Positions 34,895-41,865 of a stretch of 64,000 nt of DNA are shown here, one piece after another. How positions within the stretch are numbered: position 1 is the stretch's first letter; every line of letters begins with the position of its first letter. The translations under genes were made by a program, and so were the position numbers. The notes beneath the pieces were generated by a model. It was not told where the DNA came from, made no database searches, and was given only the letters and a program-made list of their open reading frames with translations. The stretch spans positions 186,001-250,000 of the forward strand of contig NZ_CP012552.1 in NCBI RefSeq assembly GCF_004803855.2, written 5' to 3'. The stretch is from Campylobacter sp. RM16192. Its GTDB lineage: Bacteria; Campylobacterota; Campylobacteria; Campylobacterales; Campylobacteraceae.

Positions 34895-35677
34895 ATGCAA
34901 CCGATTTATACTACGCAAATCACCAAATTTAAAGGCGATGAGCAAATTTTAAAAGATGATATTTTGGTTCGTGAGATCAAGCTTGAAATTCAGATCAACG
35001 ACAAACGCTTCGGTGTTATGATGGCGACACCTGTGGATCAAGAAGCACTTGCCGTAGGTTATCTTATAAGCGAGAATATAATAGCTAGTCCAAAAGATAT
35101 AAGCGAAGTTAGGCTTGAGGATGACGGACTTATGGTCAAAATATCCGCAAAAGTAAATGAAAAGAGTATGAAACGCTTTGATGAAGAAGCTATCATCATA
35201 AGCGGATGCGGTAGAGGACAAACCGCCAACATCGATCCGGAGGCGATGGCGGCAAGAGTCGTAAAAGCCGATGTCAAATTTAAAAAAGATGAAATTTTAA
35301 AGCAGATGGGGCAGTTTTACACGCAGTGCGAGCTTTATGAGATGACGGGCTGTGTGCATACGGCAAAGCTTTATGTGGATGAAAATACTTTCTTTATCGG
35401 AGAGGATATCGCTCAGCATAACACTATTGATAAAGCAGTAGGCAAGGCCTGTTTAGCAGGAGTTGATCTGAGTAAGACATTTTTGATGGTTAGCGGAAGA
35501 TTAAGCTCTGAAATGGTAGCAAAGGCTGTTATGCACGGTTTGCCTGCACTTGTTTCGCGCACGGCTCCGACTAGCCTTGGAGTGCTGATAGCGCGTAAAT
35601 TTAACCTTACTCTTTGCGGATTTGCAAGGGGTGAAAATATGAATGTTTATAGCGGACTTGAGAGGACTATAGGATGA
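34895..35677 (+). CDS. fdhD: Formate dehydrogenase sulfurtransferase FdhD
   Basis: FdhD transfers sulfur to the molybdenum cofactor so that formate dehydrogenase becomes active. The 260-residue protein has ALAVGYLISENII (residues ~49-61), CGRGQTANIDPE (~109) and TGCVHTAKLY (~151-160). GEDIAQHNTIDKAVGKACLAG and VSRTAPTSLGVLIAR are also present, all family signatures. The usual CxxC loop near residue 110 appears here as GCGRG with a single Cys. RBS AAAGGAAG. It overlaps the next gene by four bases. Confidence 0.94.
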   Translation: MQPIYTTQITKFKGDEQILKDDILVREIKLEIQINDKRFGVMMATPVDQEALAVGYLISENIIASPKDISEVRLEDDGLMVKISAKVNEKSMKRFDEEAIIISGCGRGQTANIDPEAMAARVVKADVKFKKDEILKQMGQFYTQCELYEMTGCVHTAKLYVDENTFFIGEDIAQHNTIDKAVGKACLAGVDLSKTFLMVSGRLSSEMVAKAVMHGLPALVSRTAPTSLGVLIARKFNLTLCGFARGENMNVYSGLERTIG

Positions 35678-36327
35678 GTAAAGAGGTCGAAAATTTGATA
35701 AATGATCTGCTGAATTCAAACGGCAGACTTGATTGTGGTTCGGCTTTTAAAATTTCAGCCAAGACAAAAACGCCTATCGAAGAAGTCGGCAAAATAGCTT
35801 CAAACATCGGCGTTAAGATAGATAACTGCGAGCTTGGGCAGTTTGGAAAGCTTGATTGTGAAAGCGGAAGTGTAGAGGTTTTAGCTAAGCTTGAGCCGTT
35901 TTTGGATGAAAAAAGAAGGATATTTTGCGCTGACGGTAGAGACGTGGCTAAAGGGGTTGGGTTAAAGAAAATTCGCTCAACTTTAAAAGATTATAAGATC
36001 GACGTAAAATACTGTAAGCTAGGCTGTTTTAAAGAGAAAAAGGGTAAAAAAATGGTAGTAAAAACTAAAACTTGGATAGAAAATGCCGAAGGCGAGCTAA
36101 TCTTTGGCAAGGGTAAAACTGAGGTGCTTGAGGTGATCGCTCAGGTTGGCTCTATCTCTAAAGCGGCTGAAATTTTAGGAATGAACTATAAAAAGTGCTG
36201 GAATCACTTGCAAATTTTACAAAAAAACATGAAAGAAGATCTTGTAAATACAAAGCAAGGCGGCGGAGATAACGCAGGAACCACGCTAAATGAAAGAGCT
36301 TATGAGCTTATTAACGCTTATAAGTAG
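35674..36327 (+). CDS. ModE-like regulator (Cj1507c type), possibly shortened by an amber codon
   Basis: A 217-residue protein. Residues ~135-200 form a ModE/LysR-type winged helix (GKTEVLEVIAQVGSISKAAEILGMNYKKCW). The N-terminal half has two similar Cys-containing pieces (NCELGQFGK and YCKLGCFKEKKG). It has no Mop domains, as reported for C. jejuni ModE next to fdhD. The frame stays open past the TAG at 36325-36327 for 23 more codons, to TAG at 36397-36399 (LQADIEEYANKRF...), so the full protein may have been ~241 residues. It probably controls molybdenum genes and/or fdh genes. Confidence 0.78.
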   Translation: MSKEVENLINDLLNSNGRLDCGSAFKISAKTKTPIEEVGKIASNIGVKIDNCELGQFGKLDCESGSVEVLAKLEPFLDEKRRIFCADGRDVAKGVGLKKIRSTLKDYKIDVKYCKLGCFKEKKGKKMVVKTKTWIENAEGELIFGKGKTEVLEVIAQVGSISKAAEILGMNYKKCWNHLQILQKNMKEDLVNTKQGGGDNAGTTLNERAYELINAYK

Positions 36328-36426
36328 CTTCAGGCCGACATCGAAGAGTACGCGAACAAGCGTTTTAAAGAGCTGTTTATAAAAAAAGAAGAGAAATAGC
36401 AATCAAATTTATACAAGGGAGAAAAT

Positions 36427-36615
36427 ATGTATATCAAACTAAACGACAGAGTCTATCTTAATAAAGATAAGATCACAAGAGTAAAAGTTGATAGCGTGCA
36501 AGACGGTATCAGAATCCGCTTCTACGAGGGTCAAAACCAAGTTGCAAAGAGCGGAAAATTCGAAAGCGAAGCAAAAGCTATCGAATGGCTTGAGAAAAAC
36601 TTCGTCAACAAATAA
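36427..36615 (+). CDS. Conserved hypothetical 62-residue protein
   Basis: A short gene with a good RBS (AAGGGAGAAA) and coding-like sequence: MYIKLNDRVYLNKDKITRV then basic/acidic alternation. Predicted small beta-rich fold with a C-terminal helix (AKAIEWLEKNF). No signal peptide and no Cys. I do not recognise it. It stands between the ModE-like gene and yedF and is followed by a hairpin. Confidence 0.65.
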   Translation: MYIKLNDRVYLNKDKITRVKVDSVQDGIRIRFYEGQNQVAKSGKFESEAKAIEWLEKNFVNK

Positions 36616-36626
36616 CAACCACAAAA

Positions 36627-36657
36627 GGCGCTTAGTAGATCTAGGCGCCGTAACTTT
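36627..36657 (+). terminator. Hairpin after the 62-residue protein gene
   Basis: GGCGCTTAG / CTAGGCGCC (one wobble pair) with loop TAGAT, followed by GTAACTTTT. Confidence 0.6.
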
Positions 36658-36717
36658 TAAAATTTCACTTCTGCGAAAATTTCAACTCTGCTTTTAACTC
36701 TTTAAAATTTAAAATGA

Positions 36718-36723
36718 TATAAT
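36718..36723 (+). promoter_or_regulatory. Probable -10 box of the yedF-selD operon
   Basis: TATAAT in AAAATGATATAATCTCC. It places transcription start at about 36730, so the leader before yedF would be ~55 bases. Confidence 0.5.
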
Positions 36724-36733
36724 CTCCTTTAAG

Positions 36734-36772
36734 CTTCAAGGTTTGTCGACTAGAGTCCGTTTGAAGAGACAA
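36734..36772 (+). promoter_or_regulatory. Structured leader with interleaved stems before yedF-selD
   Basis: CTTCAA (36734-36739) pairs with TTGAAG (36761-36766), and TTGTC (36743-36747) pairs with GACAA (36768-36772). The arms are interleaved as in an H-type pseudoknot. GACT/AGTC can add a small inner hairpin. The element begins where the mRNA should begin and ends just before the RBS AAAAAGGA (36774-36781). Candidate cis-regulatory RNA. The ligand is unknown. Confidence 0.45.
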
Positions 36773-36786
36773 GAAAAAGGAAAAAT

Positions 36787-37383
36787 ATGCAAATAGATTG
36801 TAGAAATTTAGAGTGCCCGCAACCGGTTATAAACACTAAAAACGCCTTAAACGAGCTAAAAGAGGGCGAAATTTTAGAAATTTTAGTAAATGCCGTAGCT
36901 CCAAAAGAGAACATTAGCCGTTTTTTAACTAGTCAAAATATCAAATTTAGCATCTTTGAAAACGGCAATGAAACCACGATAAAAGCCGTTAAAAGCGGAG
37001 CTAGTATAAAAGCCGAAAATTTTGATGAGTTTATCTGCAATGTGCCTAGCAAGGCAGGCAAAGTTGTGTATATAAACGAAGAGTACGCAGGAAGCGGAGC
37101 CGTGGGCGTTGGGCTTATGTCAAAATTTATAGGCGCTCTTCTTCAGCTTGAAACGAAGCCTTATGCGGTAATTTGCGTAAATAACGCAGTTAAAATGACG
37201 ACTGACCGCGGACATGTCAGCTTTACTCCTCTAAAAGAGCTTGAAAGAGCAGGCGTAAAAATTCTAAGTTGCGGAAGCTGTTTGGAGGCTTATAAACTGG
37301 TTGATAAATTAAGTATCGGCGAGATGACAAACGCGTATGAAGTCGTGAGTCTGCTTGATAAATATGATGTGATAAAGCTATGA
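36787..37383 (+). CDS. yedF: Selenium metabolism protein YedF (TusA + DsrE-like)
   Basis: A 198-residue fusion of an N-terminal TusA-like domain (CRNLECPQPVINTK, residues ~4-17, with the CPxP motif) and a C-terminal DsrE-like domain ending with SCGSCLEAYKL. This YedF type co-occurs with selenium use and is thought to bind or relay selenium. Its stop overlaps the selD start (ATGA), so the two are translationally coupled. It matches C. jejuni Cj1505c-Cj1504c. Confidence 0.88.
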   Translation: MQIDCRNLECPQPVINTKNALNELKEGEILEILVNAVAPKENISRFLTSQNIKFSIFENGNETTIKAVKSGASIKAENFDEFICNVPSKAGKVVYINEEYAGSGAVGVGLMSKFIGALLQLETKPYAVICVNNAVKMTTDRGHVSFTPLKELERAGVKILSCGSCLEAYKLVDKLSIGEMTNAYEVVSLLDKYDVIKL

Positions 37384-38405
37384 TGTATAACGATAAAAGA
37401 CTCACTAAATTTGTATCCGCTGCGGGTTGAGCTGCCAAACTGGACCCGTCGGGTCTACACAAAAGCATTGGCGGACTTGATCTGGCGCACCAGAATTTGC
37501 TTACGCGAGTGGATACGAACGAAGATGCTAGCGTCTTTAAGCTAAGCGATGAGATTGCGCTCGTGCAGACACTTGACTTCATCACTCCAGTTGTCGATGA
37601 TCCATATCTTTACGGTCAAATAGCCGTGGCAAATTCTCTTAGCGATATCTTTGCTATGGGTGCAAAGGTTATAAACGCGCTAAATATCGTAGGCTTTGAT
37701 AGCTGCCACTTTGAGCCTGAAGTTTTAAGCGAAATTTTGCAAGGCGGACTAAGTAAGGTGCGCGAGTGCGGCGGTGCGCTTGTGGGCGGACACAGTATCG
37801 CGACTAAGGAGATGTACTACGGAATTAGCGTAACGGGAAGCGTGCATCCAAGCAAATTTTGGGCGAATAATACAGCACGCGCTGGCGACGTGCTAATCTT
37901 AACAAAACCTCTTGGAATGGGTGCGTTAAGCACTGCGATCAAGGCTGATATGCTGGAGTTAAATCAGATAAAAGAGGCTGCAAACTATATGGCTCAGCTA
38001 AATTTTTATGCCGTGGGTGCCATGAGTGAAATCTGTGTTTCTGCGGCTACCGATATAACGGGATTTGGCTTTTTGGGGCATTTAAGCGAGATGTTAAGAG
38101 ATGATATAGGCTTTGAAATTTTTGCCGACAAAGTGCCTATCTTAAAGAGTGCAAAAGAGATGGCGAGTATGGGACTTTTGCCTGCGGGAAGTTATAAAAA
38201 CCGCGAATTTGCAAGTAAATTTGTAAGCGGAAAAGAGGCTGATATATTGCTTTATGATGCTCAAACTTCAGGCGGACTCTTGCTTGCAGTTGATGAAAAG
38301 AAAGCAAATTTAGCGCTTAAACGCTTAAAAGATGTCGGATATGAGATGAGTTCTATAGTGGGTTTTGTTACTAAAAATAACACAAATAATATAAATTTAA
38401 TTTAG
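37380..38405 (+). CDS. selD: Selenophosphate synthetase SelD, itself a selenoprotein (Sec17)
   Basis: Makes selenophosphate from selenide and ATP for Sec-tRNA synthesis. The frame starts at ATG 37380 (overlapping yedF) and contains TGA at 37428-37430 in the context AAG-U-AAK. This is exactly where other SelD proteins have the catalytic Cys or Sec before Lys. Reading on gives 341 residues, the normal length. Further marks are ALVQTLDFITPVVDDPYLYGQIAVANSLSDIFAMG, GGHSIATKEMYYG and ATDITGFGFLGHL. A start at the downstream TTG 37497 would lose the active site and the Gly-rich N-terminus. Confidence 0.94.
37428..37430 (+). other. In-frame UGA selenocysteine codon of selD
   Basis: TGA at codon 17 between Gly and Ala-Ala-Lys, the catalytic position of SelD. 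Confidence 0.92.
37441..37457 (+). promoter_or_regulatory. SECIS-like hairpin in selD
   Basis: TGGACC / GGTCTA with loop CGTCG (possibly closed further by C-G to a GTC loop), starting 13 bases after the T of the UGA. The loop differs from the GG-G loops of the two fdhA elements. Confidence 0.6.
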
Positions 38406-38630
38406 GATAAATTTTAAAAATTGATAAGTATTGTAAAGTCCATTTAGACTTGAGAGTAGTTTATAAAGCTTTATGGATAGAAATTTAATCTTTTTAATTT
38501 TATAAAGTTTGTTTGGTCATTTATTTGAATTTCAACTATATTTAATACCTGTTATCAAATATATAGTAAAGTGGATTTTAAGGATTTTTTTATAAAAAGC
38601 AAGGCCTAATTTATTTTACAAGGAGCAGAA
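38406..38630 (+). promoter_or_regulatory. Gap before the YqjD-like cassette
   Basis: About 225 bases, AT-rich, no open frame and no strong hairpin. RBS AAGGAG (38620-38625) serves the gene at 38631. Confidence 0.3.
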
Positions 38631-38930
38631 ATGGCTGCAAAAGAGATTAACCTAGAGGATTTAAAAAACGATATTGATCCACTAAAATCAGATTTAAAAG
38701 ATATTGTAAAATCAATTAAAGATATCGGAGTTTCTAAAGTTGAGGCTGGCAAGGATAAAATTTTAGATCAGATAGATGTCGAAGAGATCAAAAAATATAT
38801 AGACGAGCTAAAAGCAAAAGGTAAAGATAGCATTGATAGCGTAAATGACACTATCAAAGAAGATCCTATTAAAAGCGTTGCCATAGCTGCTGGAGTTGGC
38901 TTCGTGCTAGCTTGGTTGCTCAAAAAATAA
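38631..38930 (+). CDS. YqjD/ElaB (DUF883)-like membrane-anchored protein
   Basis: A 99-residue protein with a long amphipathic helix rich in Asp and Lys. It ends in a C-terminal membrane helix preceded by the family pattern EDPIKSVAIAAGVGFVLAWLLKK. E. coli YqjD-type proteins bind ribosomes at the inner membrane in stationary phase. It overlaps the next gene by one base. The three-gene set matches E. coli yqjD-yqjE-yqjK in order and topology. Confidence 0.75.
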   Translation: MAAKEINLEDLKNDIDPLKSDLKDIVKSIKDIGVSKVEAGKDKILDQIDVEEIKKYIDELKAKGKDSIDSVNDTIKEDPIKSVAIAAGVGFVLAWLLKK

Positions 38931-39205
38931 TGGCAAATATATCTGAGTTCATAGTCTCTGTTGTAGAGCTTGTCGAGGCTCAGGCTGATGATATAAGGCA
39001 CTCTTTTTTTAAGAGTGCCAGCGGCTTTTTGCTGACTGTTACGGCGACTGTATTAGCCATCATAGGATTTATATTTTTCCTTGTCGGGTTAAATATACTT
39101 TTAGTTTCTATAATAGGTGAGGTTGCAGCGTATTTATCGACCTCTTTTGTCGCTTTTATAGCCGCATTTATCATATATAAGGTAGCTTCATGGAAAGCAA
39201 GATGA
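38930..39205 (+). CDS. YqjE-like two-helix membrane protein
   Basis: A 91-residue protein starting at 38930 (MANISEF), whose ATG overlaps the preceding TAA. Two membrane helices (FLLTVTATVLAIIGFIFFLVG and STSFVAFIAAFIIYKVA) follow a short amphipathic start, the YqjE/DUF1469 layout. The function is unknown. Confidence 0.7.
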   Translation: MANISEFIVSVVELVEAQADDIRHSFFKSASGFLLTVTATVLAIIGFIFFLVGLNILLVSIIGEVAAYLSTSFVAFIAAFIIYKVASWKAR

Positions 39206-39432
39206 CAAGAGAAAAGCTGGGTGTAGTCGTCGCTATGCTTGAGGGAAGGGATAAAAACAAAAAGCGCTTAAGGCTCGAAGAGGCAAAGCTTAGGATGCTG
39301 TTAAACGATCCTGGCTTTGACATCTCTCGCGAGCTTAAATTTATAAATCAAGGCAGGATTGCCGATGCTTTGATAAATTTTATAGATAAAAATTTGATTA
39401 TGCCCGCTTTAATCAAGCTTTTTAAAAGATAG
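39190..39432 (+). CDS. Small basic protein, third member of the YqjD cassette
   Basis: 80 residues, Lys/Arg/Leu-rich (GRDKNKKRLRLEEAKLRML), overlapping the YqjE-like gene by 16 bases. Position and charge resemble YqjK, but similarity is weak. No signal peptide. I cannot assign a function beyond the cassette. Confidence 0.6.
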   Translation: MESKMTREKLGVVVAMLEGRDKNKKRLRLEEAKLRMLLNDPGFDISRELKFINQGRIADALINFIDKNLIMPALIKLFKR

Positions 39433-39466
39433 AATAGATAAAATAACTATCATAAAAGGAGATTTT

Positions 39467-40114
39467 ATGGAGCATTTGGATTCTAAAAACTATTTGGAAA
39501 TTATAAATTTTCGTCATGCTTGCAAGATTTTTGACGAAAAAAAGAAGATAAAAAGTTCTGATTTCCAGTTTATTTTAGAGGCTGGAAGATTAAGTCCTAG
39601 CTCTCTTGGGCTTGAGCAATGGGATTTTATAGTTGTCCAAAACCCTGTTATGCGCGAGAAGATAAAAGAAAAATCTTGGGGGCAAACTCAAATCACTACT
39701 TGTTCTCATCTTGTAGTTGTCCTTGCAAAGATCTCTGAGCTAAAAAGCGGTAGCGAGTATATAGATAAGATGATAGATAGATTTCCTTTTAAATCGCCTG
39801 AAGAGCGCGCAGCTAAAGAGGAGTTTTATAAAACCAAATTAGCGCAAAAGCTTCAAGATAATGATGAGATTATCTTTCAGTGGGCGCACGAACAGTGTCT
39901 TTTTGCGGCTTTAAATATGATGAATGCGGCGGCAAGTATTGGGGTGGATAGTTGCCCTATGGAGGGCTTTGAGCGCGAAGAGGTAGGTAAAATTTTAGGC
40001 ATTGACCCGCTTAAGCACCGCGTAGCTATCATCGTGCCGTTTGGCTATAGACTAAATGAACAACCTCCAAAATATCGCCGTGATATGAGTGATGTCGTAA
40101 AGTGGATAGAGTAA
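39467..40114 (+). CDS. Nitroreductase-family NAD(P)H oxidoreductase
   Basis: An FMN enzyme of 215 residues of the NfsB/nitroreductase type. INFRHACKIFDEKKKI at the N-terminus and EAGRLSPSSLGLEQWDFIVVQNP (residues ~44-66) match the family's FMN-binding start. LAALNMMNAAASIGVDSCPMEGFE and VPFGYRLNEQPPKYR match its end. The substrate is not predictable. RBS AAAGGAGATTTT. Confidence 0.88.
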   Translation: MEHLDSKNYLEIINFRHACKIFDEKKKIKSSDFQFILEAGRLSPSSLGLEQWDFIVVQNPVMREKIKEKSWGQTQITTCSHLVVVLAKISELKSGSEYIDKMIDRFPFKSPEERAAKEEFYKTKLAQKLQDNDEIIFQWAHEQCLFAALNMMNAAASIGVDSCPMEGFEREEVGKILGIDPLKHRVAIIVPFGYRLNEQPPKYRRDMSDVVKWIE

Positions 40115-40138
40115 ATTCAGGGGCTATTAACCCTGAAT
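40115..40138. terminator. Bidirectional terminator after the nitroreductase gene
   Basis: ATTCAGGG / CCCTGAAT with an 8-base loop GCTATTAA between convergent genes. Confidence 0.7.
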
Positions 40139-40141
40139 CTA

Positions 40142-40861
40142 TTATAAAGTAAACTTTAGTAGTCTGGCTATCTCTTTGCCTGTTTCCTTAAGCATTAAAT
40201 CACTGCTTAGGCCAAATCTGTTGCCAAGAAAATACGTTATTATAACCAAAATCCCATCTTTGTTTTTAAAGTAGTAAAATTTCTTTCCTCCGGCTTCGCT
40301 TTGTTTAATATCTACATTATCATCGCCAAACGCTTTTATAAAGTCATCTTTATAGCTTATTCCTACACATATTATTAATTTTGGTTTGTAAATTTTTACC
40401 CTTTTTCTCATCTCTTTAAAGCGGTTTTCTTGTATCCATTGTATATACTCGTTCTTGGTTTTAAAGCCTGTAGCGATGCTAAGTTGCTTATTCCAGAGAG
40501 CAAAGTCAGTATTTTTAAAAGCCAAAGGATATAAATTTAGCTTAAAATAACCTTTTGAATTGATAACAAACGGTTTTACTTCCTCGTTAAACTTTAAAAT
40601 GTCGGCATATCCGTTTAAAGACGCTAAAAGTTTGAGAGCTTTTTGATTAAATTGATAGGCTAAATTTTCCTCGTTGTTTTCATAGCCTTTAGGTATGCTT
40701 TCCTCGTTGTTTTTAAAAATATTTTCTAACTCATCTTCGTTAAAACCTATTCCCCACTCTATGCCACATAGCCACGTGCTTGGATTCTCAGGTGACCCTA
40801 TATCTCCACCATCACATCCGCTAAAGCCTAAAGCCCACTTTTTAAAATATTCTTCTGTCAT
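40142..40861 (-). CDS. Hypothetical cytosolic protein, possible uracil-DNA-glycosylase-like fold
   Basis: A 239-residue protein without signal peptide or membrane helix. Segments such as WLCGIEWGIG near the N-terminus, LNLYPLAFKNTDF in the middle and KPKLIICVGISYKDDFIKAFG recall the UDG-like superfamily's order of motifs, but catalytic residues cannot be confirmed. The assignment is tentative. It has no obvious functional neighbours and lies 17 bases from the SGNH gene on the same strand. Confidence 0.55.
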   Translation of the reverse strand: MTEEYFKKWALGFSGCDGGDIGSPENPSTWLCGIEWGIGFNEDELENIFKNNEESIPKGYENNEENLAYQFNQKALKLLASLNGYADILKFNEEVKPFVINSKGYFKLNLYPLAFKNTDFALWNKQLSIATGFKTKNEYIQWIQENRFKEMRKRVKIYKPKLIICVGISYKDDFIKAFGDDNVDIKQSEAGGKKFYYFKNKDGILVIITYFLGNRFGLSSDLMLKETGKEIARLLKFTL

Positions 40862-40878
40862 ATTATCCTCTTTAGCAT

Positions 40879-41865
40879 TTATTTTAAAATCTCAATTATT
40901 ACAAATTTTGCAGCTTGTATTGAACCGTGCATGCTTAAATGTATTCCGTCTTCATCTCTTAATACTTTCTTGTTATTGTCTATTTTTATAAATTTCCCAT
41001 TTTTACATATCGCATCTGTTAGAGATATAAATTGCACTCCTTTTTCATCAGCAATACTTTTAAAAATTTGATTTAGGTTTTGTATTTTATCACTATATTT
41101 TTGGTTTTTCATACAGGGCAGTCCAATCCAAACTATGTCGGTATTGTACTTTTGTGCTACTTGGTATATCTCTTCTACTCTATTTTTATACCCATTTATC
41201 CAATCCTCTGTGCCAAATTGTTCTATTTTTTTATCGAAAGCAGAGCTGTAAGTATCATTAGCTCCAAAAGCTGCTATTAAAATAGTATTTTCGTTTTTGT
41301 ATTCCTCTAAAATTTTATCAAGCTCATTTTGCCAATCATAAAATTTCTTATTAATTAGTCCAGTACTTGCCTTTCCTAAATTTTTTACTTTTATTTGTCT
41401 ATTTTTTAAAAGATTTTCAAACCCCCATCCAAAACCTCTCATGATTGAATCTCCTACTAAAATTATAGTTGAGTTTGATTCTAGACTTACCTTTTTTTGT
41501 TGAATTGGTTTTTTTTGCAATATTGTTTTATTTTTTTCTGATATTTGTGTTTTATTTGCATCTTTGGATATCGTAGTTAAATTTTGATCATTTTTTTCTG
41601 ATATTGTAGATTTCCTTTGTGTTAAATTTTCTTCTAAATTAGTCTGTATCCTTGAAATAGGTGAATATGTTTTTTCTTTAATAAAATTTATATTATCAAA
41701 TTGTTTATTAATAAAATTTATAATAAAAATGCTAAATTTATCAATTTTTGTATTACTTAAAAAAAAATCCTTTTGATATTTTGTTTCAAAATATATTGAA
41801 AATGGATTTAATAAGACCATAAATACGATAAAAAATGCTATAAATATTACCGCAAAAGATCTCAT
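40879..41865 (-). CDS. SGNH/GDSL-family esterase or acetyltransferase (PatB-like)
   Basis: A 328-residue membrane-anchored protein with one N-terminal helix (VIFIAFFIVFMVLLNPF), a Lys/Thr/Asn-rich linker and a C-terminal SGNH domain. Block I is ILVGDSIMRGFGWG (Ser nucleophile in GDS). Block III is AAFGANDTY (Asn). Block V is DEDGIHLS (Asp and His). With the preceding MBOAT gene it forms a pair like PatA-PatB, which O-acetylates peptidoglycan in Campylobacter and Neisseria. Alternatively it could modify a surface polysaccharide. Confidence 0.8.
   Translation of the reverse strand: MRSFAVIFIAFFIVFMVLLNPFSIYFETKYQKDFFLSNTKIDKFSIFIINFINKQFDNINFIKEKTYSPISRIQTNLEENLTQRKSTISEKNDQNLTTISKDANKTQISEKNKTILQKKPIQQKKVSLESNSTIILVGDSIMRGFGWGFENLLKNRQIKVKNLGKASTGLINKKFYDWQNELDKILEEYKNENTILIAAFGANDTYSSAFDKKIEQFGTEDWINGYKNRVEEIYQVAQKYNTDIVWIGLPCMKNQKYSDKIQNLNQIFKSIADEKGVQFISLTDAICKNGKFIKIDNNKKVLRDEDGIHLSMHGSIQAAKFVIIEILK

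Noticed and set aside
36325-36327. Amber codon of the ModE-like gene as pyrrolysine or programmed read-through
   Set aside because: No pyrrolysine genes are expected in Campylobacter and no read-through signal is visible. Kept only as possible truncation.
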